Positions 11,545 to 23,920 of a stretch of 64,000 bases of DNA are shown here, in pieces. The translations under genes and the position numbers were made by a program. The stretch comes from Punica granatum (Eukaryota; Streptophyta; Magnoliopsida; Myrtales; Lythraceae): NCBI RefSeq assembly GCF_007655135.1, contig NC_045132.1:18862534-18926533 (forward strand), read 5' to 3'. The stretch's first letter is position 1; each line of letters starts with the position of its first letter. Below the pieces are notes generated by a model, which saw only the letters and a list, made by a program, of their open reading frames with translations, was not told where the DNA came from and searched no databases.

Positions 11545-11690
11545 TTATCTGAAAGCTCAACATATTTGACTAATCCGATTAGAGTTAGGACAGCTCATTA
11601 AAGAATAAAACTCTTATAATCAATAATTTTTTTATTCATAAGGTTCAAACTCAAAATCTTGCCTAATAGGGGTGTCCATTCGAGTAAAAC
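11545..11690 (-). mobile_element. Degenerate SINE-like copy, reverse orientation
   Basis: Order of motifs (GCTCATTAAAGAATAAAACT, then TTTATTCATAAGGTTCAAAC, then AATCTTGCCTAAT) follows the reverse-oriented family members at 63660 and 5810. Strongly diverged; ends are approximate. The octamer TAGGGGTG directly after it (11667) resembles a hAT-type end, but no partner end was found. Confidence 0.4.
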
Positions 11691-11867
11691 CGAACGACTT
11701 GTTTGTTGGGGTCCATGTTCCAGGTATAGCCGAACCGAGTAGAGAATGGTTCGGTTCGGGTACTTGCCGTCACAGTGGTCGAGCTCAGCTGTGGACTGCA
11801 GACTGGACTGAGTACGGTGAAACACTAAATCGATTTTGGGGTTTTTTTTAAAAAATTTTTTAATCAT

Positions 11868-13097
11868 CATTCAAGAGTTTGGCACTTTTGGGTCTTTATG
11901 ATATGAGCGGGAATTCCTTTATTTGCATGAATTACCATGTTGTTCCGACATTCGTTTTTTTTTTTTTAATCTTGCTAACCCCTTTTTTTTTTCCCAAAAG
12001 GTTGTCTCCCTCGTTTTTTTTTCCCCTTATTGTTCTATCGAGTTCCTTGTTCAGTCATTTATCGGTCTTCGTGATTAATACTGCCCGCTAGTCCGCGGGT
12101 CGGAACAACCAGTTGATATAATTAAGGATTATTCTGAATCTCTTAAGAGCGAAGCACGAGGGTCTATGTTATTGTCAGTTGTTTGCACATTAGTATATAT
12201 AATATATTCACTCATTTGGAATTTCAACTTTGGGACCTGACTTGTTGGCTGTGTTTGTTAAATATCTCTACAACATGTCAGTCCCTTGAGTGATGATAAT
12301 AAGTAACATGCAGTCATACAATGGGAATGAATATATATGAGAGGCGGATTCAGATCGCAAAAGGTTTATATTTGATGAGTTCTTCAACCTGCAGGTACGG
12401 TTGATCACCAAAATTGTCAGTTGTAGAGTCTCATTTCTCCACATTTTGGATACAAAATTTCTTTGGACTTCGCACTCATCGGACAAAATTTCTAGATTCG
12501 TTATATGGATTAATATTGTCTGATGGATCAAATACTGCTTGATACACATCAAATTGCCTACTTTGTAGCATAGCATAGAGATGTTGCATGTATTACAGAG
12601 AACCCTCCATTGCATGTATTATGGGATGACGGTGGCTGACCCATAATGCTTGATTCAGTGGGCCTTGACTTAATTCATTAGTGTATTGGTGGGGCTGCGG
12701 TGATCAAATTGAGCTAAAGTCTCAGCGAGCTATGGCGAAAGGAACATTCCGTGGCGATTAGGTTCCCTTAGTTGGGGCAGCCACAGTGGGCTAATAACCC
12801 GACCTATCCTTTTATTTATCAAAAAAAAAAAACTAGATTTGCTCTTTTCGATGTTGAGCAATCGGAGCAACTCTCTCATATGCTGCATCTCGCGCTTGAA
12901 TCGATATCAAAACGATTTCCAAATTACAGCCATGGCCTATTGCATGCTGAAATGAAGAGTGATCAGAAGGGGGGAAGCACAGGTGATTCCAGTTTGGCGA
13001 GACTCAAATCCTTATTGCATCAATAAGGTTTGGGATCGCCCAGCTGCACCAGCTAAGGAGACGGGTTGGGAGTGGGATCCGGAAGTCCAAATATTGA
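11868..13097 (+). pseudogene. Partial duplicated RECG1 pseudogene
   Basis: A decayed copy of the helicase gene that lies 1.6 kb downstream. About 11868-11908 matches the end of RECG1 exon 5 and its donor region (GGTCTTTATGAT). About 11909-12300 follows the intron after exon 5, 12310-12394 follows exon 6 (CGCAAAAGGTTTATATTTGA), and 12395-12615 follows pieces of the next intron. After foreign sequence, 12841-13097 matches exon 13 with frameshifts and a deletion that removes the motif V region. Because intron sequence is retained, it arose by DNA duplication and not by retroposition. It runs in the same direction as RECG1. It cannot encode a helicase. Confidence 0.85.
12630..12835 (+). mobile_element. 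Possible retroposon inside the RECG1 pseudogene
   Basis: About 200 bp with no match to RECG1 sits between the intron-like and exon-13-like parts and ends in a 12-base A run at about 12822-12833, as a SINE-like insertion would. No target duplication is evident, so it could instead be unrelated sequence at a deletion junction. Confidence 0.35.
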
Positions 13098-13440
13098 CGA
13101 GAAATATTTGAGATTATCTTTTCTTTAATAAGTATTTGAGATTAATTTTATGTCACTGTAATATGTAAATAAGCATAAAATAGATAACATTACGAGAAGT
13201 GAGTATCGCTTATATGTGCACATATCACAATTTCTTTATTAATTTTAGAATTTTAATATTTTTTACTTCATTATATTTTTACGAAGTACATTTTTTTTTT
13301 TTAGAATTTTCATATCATATAGGGTAAAGCAATTTTTTTCACACGTAGACCACCTTGCAAAATGGAGTTTCTATATGAGCAACTTCCCCGTTGTATATCT
13401 CACCAATGATTGATATATGGACGACTCCTGTTGCCGGTTT
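13098..13440 (+). repeat. Duplicated 3'-flank segment, copy C (orphan)
   Basis: Third copy of the SCPL 3' flank: AAATATTTGAGATT near 13103, then TTTCTATATGAGCAACTTCC at 13368 and the following block. There is no SCPL coding sequence beside it; it is fused directly to the RECG1 pseudogene. It carries none of the three insertions found in copies A and B, so it preserves the empty sites. Confidence 0.7.
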
Positions 13441-14682
13441 GAATTCGTTTGGGCATTAAACTGCAATTCTGGTGATGGTAGTAGCTCGAGCTCTGTATAA
13501 GAACTTCAGATTGAGCTGATAAATTTGGCAAAGTTGGAAAAAAATTGTTTGGATTTTTTTTTTTGAATGAATCACCTCAACGGTGATTTCTATGAGTTGA
13601 GGTTCTTGACTAATTTAGTATGTGTGCAACTTCTCATTATAATGTTTTTTTTTTGTAGGAAATTGTCAATTTTCCATCAATTCATAAGATTGCCTAAATT
13701 ACCTATTTAATTTTTTCTTATTTTCTGGCTATTTTATTTAGTTTATTAATTTAAATTTTAGTTTATTTTTTTTCTGATTATTTATTTAAATTTTATTTAT
13801 TTTGGCATTTTTTGGAAAATTTTCTTTTTCTTTAAGGCTTATGAAATTTTTTCAAAATATCCTGAATTTTTTTATCTTATTCATTTTTATTTTCTTCTGA
13901 ATTTTAAATAATTTTATAGATTTTCCTTTTTCTTCTGAATTAGTGTATTTTTCTCTAGTTCTTTAATTTGTCAAAATATTCAGAATTTTCTTTTATTTTT
14001 ACTAACATTTTCAGAATTATTTTTGCTTAATTCTGTAATTTTTATGAATTTTCTTTGATTTTTGTAATTTTTCCTAAATTCGTATGAGGTGAGGGCACAA
14101 GGAGTGGTGCATTAATATCCGTTAAGTCTATGTCGACAAATGCACGCAAAGCGTTTAAGGAGCTGAACAACTAGTCATTTCGAGACAAAACGAAACCAGA
14201 GATTTCTTTTGTTACAAAAAAAGAAAAGGCCAAAATAAAACGTAGGTTTTTCGTTAAATTTACCCAAATTTGTTTTTAATATATTTTTATATAATTTGGA
14301 ACTTTTAAAATTTTAATTAATTATTTTGAATATCAATTCAAAAGAAAAATGAGCACAACAACAAAATGAAAAATTCCTAACTCCGGGTACGGGGGAGCGA
14401 ACTGAACTGACGGGAGAACAGAGCAGTCTCCGGCTGATCTCTTGCTTTCGCCACGGTGCCACAACCGCAAGGCCAGGAGGCGGACGGACGCCATTTCGAC
14501 GTCGGTGAAACGAAGCCCTCGCCGTAGTCCGTACAGCTCAGCTCATACACAGTACGCTTCTCCCTCTTCTTCTTCGACCTGCACTGTTCAGGCTGCTCTC
14601 TTCGCTTCTTCCCCTTCTCCCTTCTCCTATGCTAGAAACCTTGTGTTTCTACCTTTAATTACGCCTCCGCTCCCCATCATCG
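13441..14682 (+). promoter_or_regulatory. Upstream region of RECG1
   Basis: AT-rich spacer up to about 14380, then a GC-richer segment that is probably the promoter and 5' UTR of RECG1. No clear TATA box is visible. An ATG at 14442 opens a 111-codon reading frame that overlaps the RECG1 start in another frame. If transcription begins upstream of 14442, this would be an overlapping uORF that could reduce translation. Confidence 0.4.
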
Positions 14683-17600
14683 ATGAAATCTCAGCAGAAG
14701 CTGCTGCTCATGAGCTTGAACTCCGGTCTCTCGGGGGAGATTCTGTCCGACCACTTTGCCTTCCGGCGCCTATTTAGCTGTCTCTACATTCCTGGACGGA
14801 CTTTGAGCTCCCGGGTCACCGTGCGGTGCGCTGCCGGAGCCGCTGATTTCTTCGATAAGGAATGGACTGAGCCGCAGTCCGACGCGAGTCTCAAGGTCGA
14901 GTTCGATGCTTCCGCTGCGTGTAAGAAGTTCCCCTCGATCATCATTGGCAGTTCGAGGAGAGTGGAGCTGTATGATGGTGGCTCTGGTTCGGTTCAGGGT
15001 CGTGAGGAAGTTTTGTCGGATTCAATGGGAGAAAGTTGGGCTCTCCCCGCGAGATTTTGCGAGCAGTGGTCTTCATTGCCTCTTCACCTTCAAGAGGTTA
15101 ACTCTTCGTCAGAAGTACTAGAAATTGATGGAAAAGTAGACACTTTGCTGTCGGATAATTCCGTCAAAACGGAGATTGAGAGACTCGCTGATGACCCAGC
15201 CGAAGTAGAAGAACAATTGACAAAAGCTACTGCGAGTCCGAGTTCAACTTCAGATGTGACAACTGTTGAAGTATTGCTCGATCAGCCCATCGGTTCACTC
15301 CGCGGATTAAGCAAGAGGCAGAGCAGTCAATTGGAAAAGCTCGGGTTTCACACGGTGTGTTTCAAGAACATTATGGATAGAATCGATTTTCCTTTGAATT
15401 CTTTTGTGCACATGGCTCTAGAGCAATTAAAGTTACCGGGGTTGTTCTGGTTCATTTGCAGCTGCGGAAGCTGCTGCACCATTTTCCCCGAACTTATGCA
15501 GATCTGCAGAACGCGCAAAATGGGATTAATGATGGGGAGTACTTGATTTCAGTTGGCAAAATTATCTCTTCCAAGTAATGTTCCATCCTCATTTGACTGC
15601 ATTAACTTGAATATATGATATAAATGATACTGAAGTATGCATTGTTTGCTAGCAATAACTATCAGAGTGGGATAAGCTTATTAATATCTACGTACCTACC
15701 AAGAGCACCGGATATCCATGTTATCATCAATTCTTCGATTTACTCAAATTGCAGGATTTTGTCATTTTTATTTGTGGTTACTTGATTGAGTGAAATTCAA
15801 TATTTTAAACTCAAAGATTAGGACTCAGCGCATAGCATTAGATTAGTGAAATGCCGATTCCTGATGGGCTTCCGATCCAGTGTGGAAAGAAGCTCCCTAA
15901 TTTTAATATTAAACTTGTTGATTTCCTAATGTTGAATGTAATTTTTTTTTAAAAGAGACGAAGGGAAAAAAATGCTCAATTGCACATGTTTTATTGCTTA
16001 TTGGTACTTGCTAAATACTATTTGTTTGTTATTTATGATAACTTGCAATTTTTATGCACCTATATGCCAAGTACACCTTTTCAAGCTAAAGAGTAAATGG
16101 ATCATAAAGGGTTAAATATTTTCATGCTGCTAATCTTTTGCAGTTATGCTTTGAGTTTGTTTTGTTGCAGTATTTACTTGTAAGAAGCTGCACATTTTGT
16201 TCATGCAATTGCTATTTGATCATTTGATGGATTACTATATTTGTCCAATCAAGTTCAGCATAGACGTAATTGGCAGCATCATAGATCAGATATATATTGA
16301 ATAAATTGGCCACTCCTACACAGAGGAATCAGGGCAGGATACTCTTTCGGATTTCTGGAGGTAATTGTGGGTTGTGAGATAGGGGACACAAGCTCATCTT
16401 CCAATAATTTTGGTGCTTATGATGATAGAAAAGAGAAGAAGATGATCTATTTGCATCTAAAGAAATTTTTCCGCGGAACACGTTTTACTAGCCAGCCTTT
16501 TCTCAGAAGTCTCCAAGAGAAGCATAAAATTGGGGATACTGTATGTGTGAGTGGTAAGGTTAGTATTTGGACTTTTGGTCTGCAATGTATATAAATTGGT
16601 CCTCTTGAACGATAATTACATTGGTATTAAATCCGATAAATTGTTACATTCCATTTGGAAATTGGTAAAATTTTATTTTTGTACAGGTGAAGACTATGAG
16701 TGCTGGAGATCATTATGAAATGAGAGAATATCATATAGATGTGCTTGAAGATGATCAAGTCTCATCTGTTTGCACTGAAGAGAGGCCCTACCCAATATAT
16801 CCTTCAAAAGGAGGTTTACCTCCAACTACTATCAGCGCTGCAATAACAAGGTTTGTGTGAAAGGCAGAGAATCCATTATTGCAGTAAATCTGGCTATATA
16901 TGTTACTGCTGTGTTTATAATTCACTTTTTGATTTTCCAAACCATGAAAAATTGTCAATCGATCTGCTCATATCTCTTGAGTGATACCAGGAAAAGGTAG
17001 AGTAGATGTTGCTGATGATAAGTAGAATCAGTAACAACAATGAACAGTGAAAATGGTTATATACTCTGACCAGTAGGCAACCTTTTGGAGAAGCCTCGAT
17101 GGCTATCCTTCTTTTTAATGCTCTTTCTCTTCTATTGTATCTATATCATTATTATGCTGTGCATTTATGTGCACATGAATTGGGCGTGCTTTTGGTGAAT
17201 TCTCCTTTTCACTGAGTTTCTATGATCCACTGATGTGTCTGTTCATTGTCCAGTGCATTACAAGCCTTGACTGTCAATGTGGATCCCATCCCTCAAGATA
17301 TCCTTCAGGAGTTTGGCCTTTTAGGTCTTTATGATGTGAGTATGACTTCCTTATTTGCATGAATACCTTTTGGTTCATGTCAAAGTCCTCTCTGCCTATC
17401 TATCTGAATACTTGGAAAAGATTTCTGTCATATTCTTCATCCTTTTCCTTACCTTTTGTTTTCCAGTGTAACTCAAAAAAGTATATTTGGGATGAAGCTA
17501 TAGGTCATAGCATGTTGTTCTGATTGTCGTTTTGTATCTTGCTATGAATGTTGACTCTGATGTTAGTCATAAGGTTGTCATCTTGGCCGTTCTTTCATAA

Positions 17601-20600
17601 ACTATGCATTGGAATGGTTATTCCCCTCCCCCCAATTGCAGTGTCTTTTAATAGTTTTTTTTCCTTATTGTTCCATTGAGTTTCTTGTTCATTTATTTAG
17701 TGCTCTTCATGATCAATACTGCCCTGGTCCATGAGTCAGAACAACCAGTTATAAATAAGAATTGTTGTGAGTCTCTCAGAAAGAAGTATGTGGGTTTATG
17801 CTATTCTCTGTTGTTTGCACGATTCTCCATTGTTATCCTGTAATGATGGGAGAGTAAATATCGATATATTTGGAATTTCAAAACTGTGATGCGACTTGTT
17901 GGCTGTGTTTGTGAAATATCTCTACATGTCTGTCCCTTAAGTGATGGTAATAAGTACGATGCAGGCATACATGGGGATTCACAAGCCAAGGAATATATAT
18001 GATGCCGATTCTGCTCGCAAAAGGTTTATATTTGATGAGTTCTTCTATCTGCAGGTATTGTTCATCACCAAAGTTGTCAGTTGTAGAGTCTCATTTCTCC
18101 AAAATTTGGCTAAGTTTTCTTATTCAGAAGCCGTTCTTTATTTTTTCATTTTTTTTCTGATTGTGTCAATTTTTAATTGCTCGTTCCATCATATTAACTA
18201 AAGTGATATCATCAAACTTCCTTTCACAGAGCCTTGATATTAAAGAAATATTAATCCTTAATCGTTTTGTCTAAGAGATCTGATCAATCTTATACTTTTT
18301 TTTAGGGGGATAAATGTTAATTTTTACTGAGTACGACACTTACCCAAAGAAAGCTGTAAAACAGCAAACATAAAGCCCTGCCTACACTCAGGGACAAGCC
18401 CGCAACATATCAGCTCTCAAGCCCAGATTAATAGCTAAGACAGACTTGACTATTCTGAACTTGACATTAGACAGAACAGCAACCCTTTCCTTCACACTAT
18501 AGATGATCTTTCTAACCAAAACTGAACCGGGGGACGATGTTATATGGATTAATATTGTGCGAGAGAATAATACTACTATACACATTAAATTGCGTACTTT
18601 GTAGCACTTTTTAGGAATGTTGCATGCATTATTGAGAATCTTCCATTGCATTATTTTGTTTAAACTAGATTGCTGGAGACGTCAGTGGACTATAGAGAAC
18701 ACTCATAGAATGGAAATGCTCCTTAATTTTTTCTTTTATTTCAAGCTCCACAAGTTTTAAGTTCTCAGAAATTCATCATGAATATCTGCTAAGCTAAAAT
18801 GAAGAACCTTTAATGTAAATGGAGATTGTCCTCGCAGAACATATTTATAATTTTGGTGATATATGGTATAATCCTATATAGGATTGTGGGACTTGGCACC
18901 TAATCTATTTTTTGGGTTTTTATACCTGGCAGTTGGCGAGGTTATTCCAAATGCTTGAAGGTCTCGGTACAGAAATAGAAAAAAATGGATTGTTAGACAA
19001 ATATAGAAAACCTGAATTGAGCTCTACGTATGTTGAGGATTGGTCCAGTCTCACTCAGAAGTTTCTCAAAACGCTTCCGTATACCCTAACTTCTGGCCAG
19101 CTGAATGCTGTATCGGAGATCATATGGGATCTAAAGAGGCCAGTTCCTATGAATCGACTTTTGCAGGTTCTTATTTACTTATTCATAATTAATCCCAATT
19201 ATTGTTGAGAAAGGTGATGAGTTAGGGGAGCAAATTGGAAAAGTAAACTTGTCGTATGATACTTGATTCATGTATGTTATTGTGGTACTACACCCTCAAA
19301 ATTCCACGATGCATAATACTTTTTCTTCAGGGAGATGTCGGATGTGGGAAAACTGTGGTAGCTTTTTTGGCTTGCATGGAGGTTATTGGGTCAGGGTATC
19401 AGGTTGGTCACGGCATTCGTCTTGGAACCTTTTTGTTTGTAAATTTGCACAGTTCAAAATATTGTAGCAGTTCTTTTATTCCTTTTATCATTTTCCTGTA
19501 GGCAGCTTTCATGGTCCCTACTGAACTGCTCGCTGTCCAACATTACGAACACTTGCTTGAGTTGCTTGAGAAAATTGACCTCGAATGCAAACCCTCCATT
19601 GCTTTACTGACTGGTTCAACCTCTGCAAAACAGTCACGGATTATTCGTCAGGCATGTCACCAAACAACCAATCTTTTACTCTTCATTTATTATTTTTCTG
19701 TAATTTTTGCTCATTCTTAATGCTTTCACTGATGGATTTTTTAGGGTCTTGTAAGTGGACAAATCTCAATGATCATTGGCACTCATTCTTTGATTGCTGA
19801 GAGTGTAGAGTTTTCATCCTTACGAATTGCAGTGGTGGATGAGCAACATCGTTTTGGCGTGATCCAGAGAGGGAGATTTAACAGTAAGGTAATCCACATT
19901 TTATGAGTGGTCGTTTGCTTCTTTATATAAGCATGCACTGTGTACTTTCTTATATTTAATCCGGTTCACGTGCTCAAATTTGTGAGTTCAGTTTGTTTCT
20001 TTTAAATCATGTACTGGCAAATTGGTTCTCCTAATAGTTGGGTAATCATTTATACATAGTTAATTTCTTCTTGCATAGGAGATAGTTGGATGACTTTTAC
20101 TGTAAAAGAAATGCTGCAGAGGATATTTATATTTCTCTATTAATTCACAGAGGAATAGTTACTGAGCTAAATGCTAATGGCTTTGCTAATAAGAGGGTTG
20201 AATTTAGTTCCTCGAATCTATATTCGAGCTGGGACATATGAGATTAACCCCAAAAAAAAAAAAGAACTACCGTTCTAAAATAATTTGCTTTTACTGTTTA
20301 GTGTTTTTGACAAATCATTGTGAGCTCTGTTACATTACTTTCAGTTTTTTTCCCCCCTCTTTGGCATGCGTACTATCTGACCCTGTTACTATCCCCTCCC
20401 TGGGATTATACTAGAATCTTTTGTATAAGCTTTGTTTTTTGAGATTGGTTAATTTTGCAGCTGTGTTATGCTCCTACGAGTTTGAGAACTGTGGAGTCTC
20501 CCAATGATAATAAACCAAAGGTTGATGCATCTATGGCGCCTCATGTCCTTGCCATGTCAGCAACTCCTATCCCGAGGTCACTTGCCCTCGCTTTGTATGG

Positions 20601-22760
20601 AGATGTGTCTCTTACACAGGTATAAAAGCTGATCGTCTTTTACTCTGTCCAGTCATCCTGAGATACCCCAAATTAGAGTTGTATACAAATTGTCCAGTCA
20701 TAAGTTTGGAGTGTCATAACGATCTACGGCTTGGACTTTTCTCCTTTTCTGGTCCTCTGATTTCATTTGTTAAACGCACTCAATAGGCGAAAGTAATAAA
20801 AAGAGACGCATTGTACTTACGGGTAGAATTGTACTTTATCAAGCTTATTTAAAAATAAATTCTGAGGTAATAGGATGTTTATTTAATAGTTAATATTAGA
20901 TACATTGATTCTTCAGTATTTGTATCACGTACCAAGCATATGTTTGTGTGGATATTCATTGTTTGGGCTCCTCAATAACAGATAACAGACTTACCTCCTG
21001 GAAGAATTCCTGTCGAGACGCACATTATTGAGGGAAACGAGCATGGATTCGAAGAGATGTACGATGTGAGCATTATCTGTTGCTTATCTTCTTTAGAGTT
21101 TATAGTTAATCTTTTCCTAATCCTTTCAAGATGATCCTGGACCTTAGAATGATACATGAAGAGGTATCTGATGCCGCCAAGGGTTGTTCTCTGTGTGGCT
21201 GATTTGATCCGGAACTTTGCTGTGCATATTTTCCTGCTTAAGTTTTACCTGTAAATGGCCTCTTCGAAATATATGATCTTAGCTACTGCTCTGTAGCTTG
21301 GTTGTATCTAATGATAGTAAATATAGTTGCCCCATATTGCAGGAAAAAGCTTGTTTTCGTGCTCGAGTTTCAGGATGACTATCTGATTGGCTGTTTAAAT
21401 TCTCATCTTTTACTAAGGGATCATAATTTGTGACTAGGATTGCTATATAAAGTTTTTGAGCACGACCTTATATCCAGAAAAATGTGAGCTCCTATGTAAT
21501 TTACTTTTATAACCCAATCTTATTTCCTAGTTCAGCTCCTTCTAACAACCAGTATCTCTATATCTGATTATTTTTGTACTTTTCAATATAAAATTCACCT
21601 TTCTATGCCTTGACGACTTTGTTTTCAGGTTATTCTGATTATGTGCTGAAATGATCAACAATGGCATATGTCAAATTTTTTTATCATCCCAAATACTGAT
21701 AAGTGACGCGTTTCTTGTACCAGATGATATTCGATGAGCTGGAATCTGGTGGTAAAGTCTACCTTGTCTACCCTATCATCGAGCAATCGGAGCAACTCCC
21801 TCAGCTCCGCGCTGCTGCTTCTGATCTTGAATCAATATCAAAACGATTTCTTAATTACAATTGTGGCCTATTACATGGTAAGATGAAGAGTGACGAAAAG
21901 GAGGAAGCACTGAGGCGATTCCGATCTGGGGAGACTCAAATCCTCCTTGCAACCCAAGTAATCGAGATTGGGGTCGACATCCCTGATGCATCAATGATGG
22001 TTGTAATGAACGCAGAGAGGTTTGGGATTGCCCAGCTGCACCAGCTAAGGGGACGGGTTGGGCGTGGGTCTCGGAAGTCCAAGTGTGTATTGTTGGCATC
22101 TGGTCCAAGCAGCTGTATGAGGTTGAAGGTGCTTGAGAATTCGTCAGATGGGTTCCACCTCGCGAACATGGACCTACTGTTGCGTGGGCCAGGGGACTTG
22201 CTAGGAAAGAAGCAGTCCGGGCACCTTCCTGAGTTCCCTGTCGCTAGGCTCGAGATTGATGGGAATATATTGCAAGAGGCACATCTAGCTGTACTGGTAA
22301 GCTCTCCCTCCCTACTCATAGTTATTCCTGCTCTTATGCTTTCAATCAATATGGAGATTCCACTGATGTTATATAGTGAGGGAATTTTTCACATGCACAC
22401 TGGTTTTCTTGAAAGTTTAGGGCTGTAGTGAGGAGCATGTGCGCCGGCTTAGTCTATGGAAAACATGGTTTTGTCAAAAACAGCGCGGTGTGAGATCATC
22501 ACATTTAACACGATCTCATGCTCTACTTTGATATGCATCCTGAACTCGTTTAACTTGAAAAGTCTCCTAATGCCTGCTCTATCATATACCTACTTGCATA
22601 AGCGTTCTGCCTTTGCATTTAAGGAATTTAGCCTTACTGTGAGTTTTTTGTCCTCTTTTCTCTGCAGAAAATATTGGGTTCTTCTCATAATTTGGATTGG
22701 TACCCGAAACTCAAAGCGGAGCTCAGCATGAGACAACCGCTCAGTTCCCTCGGTGACTGA
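14683..22760 (+). CDS. RECG1: Organellar ATP-dependent DNA helicase RecG homolog
   Basis: Fourteen exons: 14683-15354, 15462-15574, 16324-16558, 16687-16850, 17254-17335, 17965-18054, 18933-19166, 19331-19402, 19502-19651, 19745-19888, 20461-20619, 20982-21065, 21724-22296, 22668-22760, giving 954 aa. All junctions keep frame; intron 9 is GC-AG. The basic, Ser-rich N-terminus is a plausible plastid and/or mitochondrial transit peptide. Residues about 190-430 hold the wedge/OB region (LRKLLHHFPRTYADL). Helicase motifs: Walker A GDVGCGKT (531-538), DEQH box (636-639), SAT (685-687), ATQVIEIGVD (809-818) and QLRGRVGRG (840-848). The C-terminus carries the RecG-type GPGDLLGKKQSG segment. Bacterial RecG remodels forks and D-loops; the plant protein is known to suppress illegitimate recombination in organelle DNA. 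A start at 14710 is also possible. A partial pseudogene copy lies just upstream. Confidence 0.95.
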
Positions 22761-23426
22761 CTGATTGTACGACCGAAGTACCACATCCTTGCTGCAGACA
22801 GAAATGGATCAAGTTAGGGCTCTCTTATGTTTAAAGCACCGGTACATAGCTCTTTCCTTTTTATCACTTTTTCTTCATGTTTTGCTGGTGAAGTTTAGCA
22901 CTCTTTTTCAGAAAACGTAGCTTGTACATAGAAGAGAAGCTCATCGGTCTTCATCTTGATGGTCTTCTTTTACGGGATGGTTTAGAATCGTTATATGTTG
23001 TCTGCCGAATCTCGTGAAGATATGCTTTGCAAAGCACGTGAAGGGGAGATTTCGATACAATTCTGGTCGCATATCCAAAACCAGAAGTTTATAGCTTTCC
23101 TTGCCATCTCAGTTCTTAAAGTTCATATCCACTATATCTTGGGACCGTCCGGGGTCCATCACCTCACTACAATTCTCATCATTCGATGTCATTCGAATGA
23201 ATGCATTTGACACTAACATATATACTCAACAAAATCTTCATAGATAAGAGTAGCTGCATTTTTTTTTTTTGAAATGCATCTCGGTCTGTCGATGTTTTAT
23301 ATATAACGGGATCATCACTCAACTTGGACAAAAAAACATTGGTCTTCGGTATGGTGAATTATTGTACTGCTTGTGGTGCGAAAACTGTCTACTTAATTAA
23401 TGTGTAATGGAACGACAAAACCTATG
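22761..23426. other. RECG1 3' UTR and spacer
   Basis: Probable 3' UTR directly after the stop, then AT-rich spacer. No further ORF or conserved element is supported. Confidence 0.4.
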
Positions 23427-23920
23427 ATTGTGATCTTCAATCAATCAGCGCACTTCAAATCAAATCCAATATTTCCTTTATTGCTTTCCCTTAAAAGGAA
23501 AAAATTAAACGCACATCACACTGAATGTTAATTTTTTCTTTTTTATTTCTTCTTTGGTTTTTATTTTATTTTGTTTATGGAGGGTGAAGAGGGAACAAGC
23601 TGGTGGACGACATTAAAGTTAAATTAATTTCTTTTTTCAATTTAAGAAATCGACCTCACTCTATTATTTATTTGACGATATATTTTATCTATATTTATTA
23701 GTTATAATTAAGTTTATTTATTTATAGATATAGATTGTGATCTCCAATAAATCAGAGCGCTCCAAATCAAATCCAATATTTTCTTTATTGCTTTCCCTTA
23801 AAAGGCAAAAATTGAACATACGTTACACAAAATCTTCTTCTTTTTTTTTTTTTCCTTGTTTGGTTTTTTATGGAGAGTGAAGAAGGAACAAGCTGGTGGA
23901 CAATAATTGATGCCCACCAT
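23427..23920 (+). repeat. Two-copy tandem duplication, ~306-bp period
   Basis: About 190 bp starting ATTGTGATCT at 23427 recurs at 23733 with the same internal order (TTTATTGCTTTCCCTTAAAA, then GGAACAAGCTGGTGGAC). An AT-rich spacer lies between the copies. Non-coding. Confidence 0.75.

Noticed and set aside
15355..15546. Extension of RECG1 exon 1 to the stop at 15546
   Set aside because: The helicase-family sequence LRKLLHHFPRTYADL resumes in another frame after a clear acceptor at 15460-15461, so 15355-15461 is an intron.
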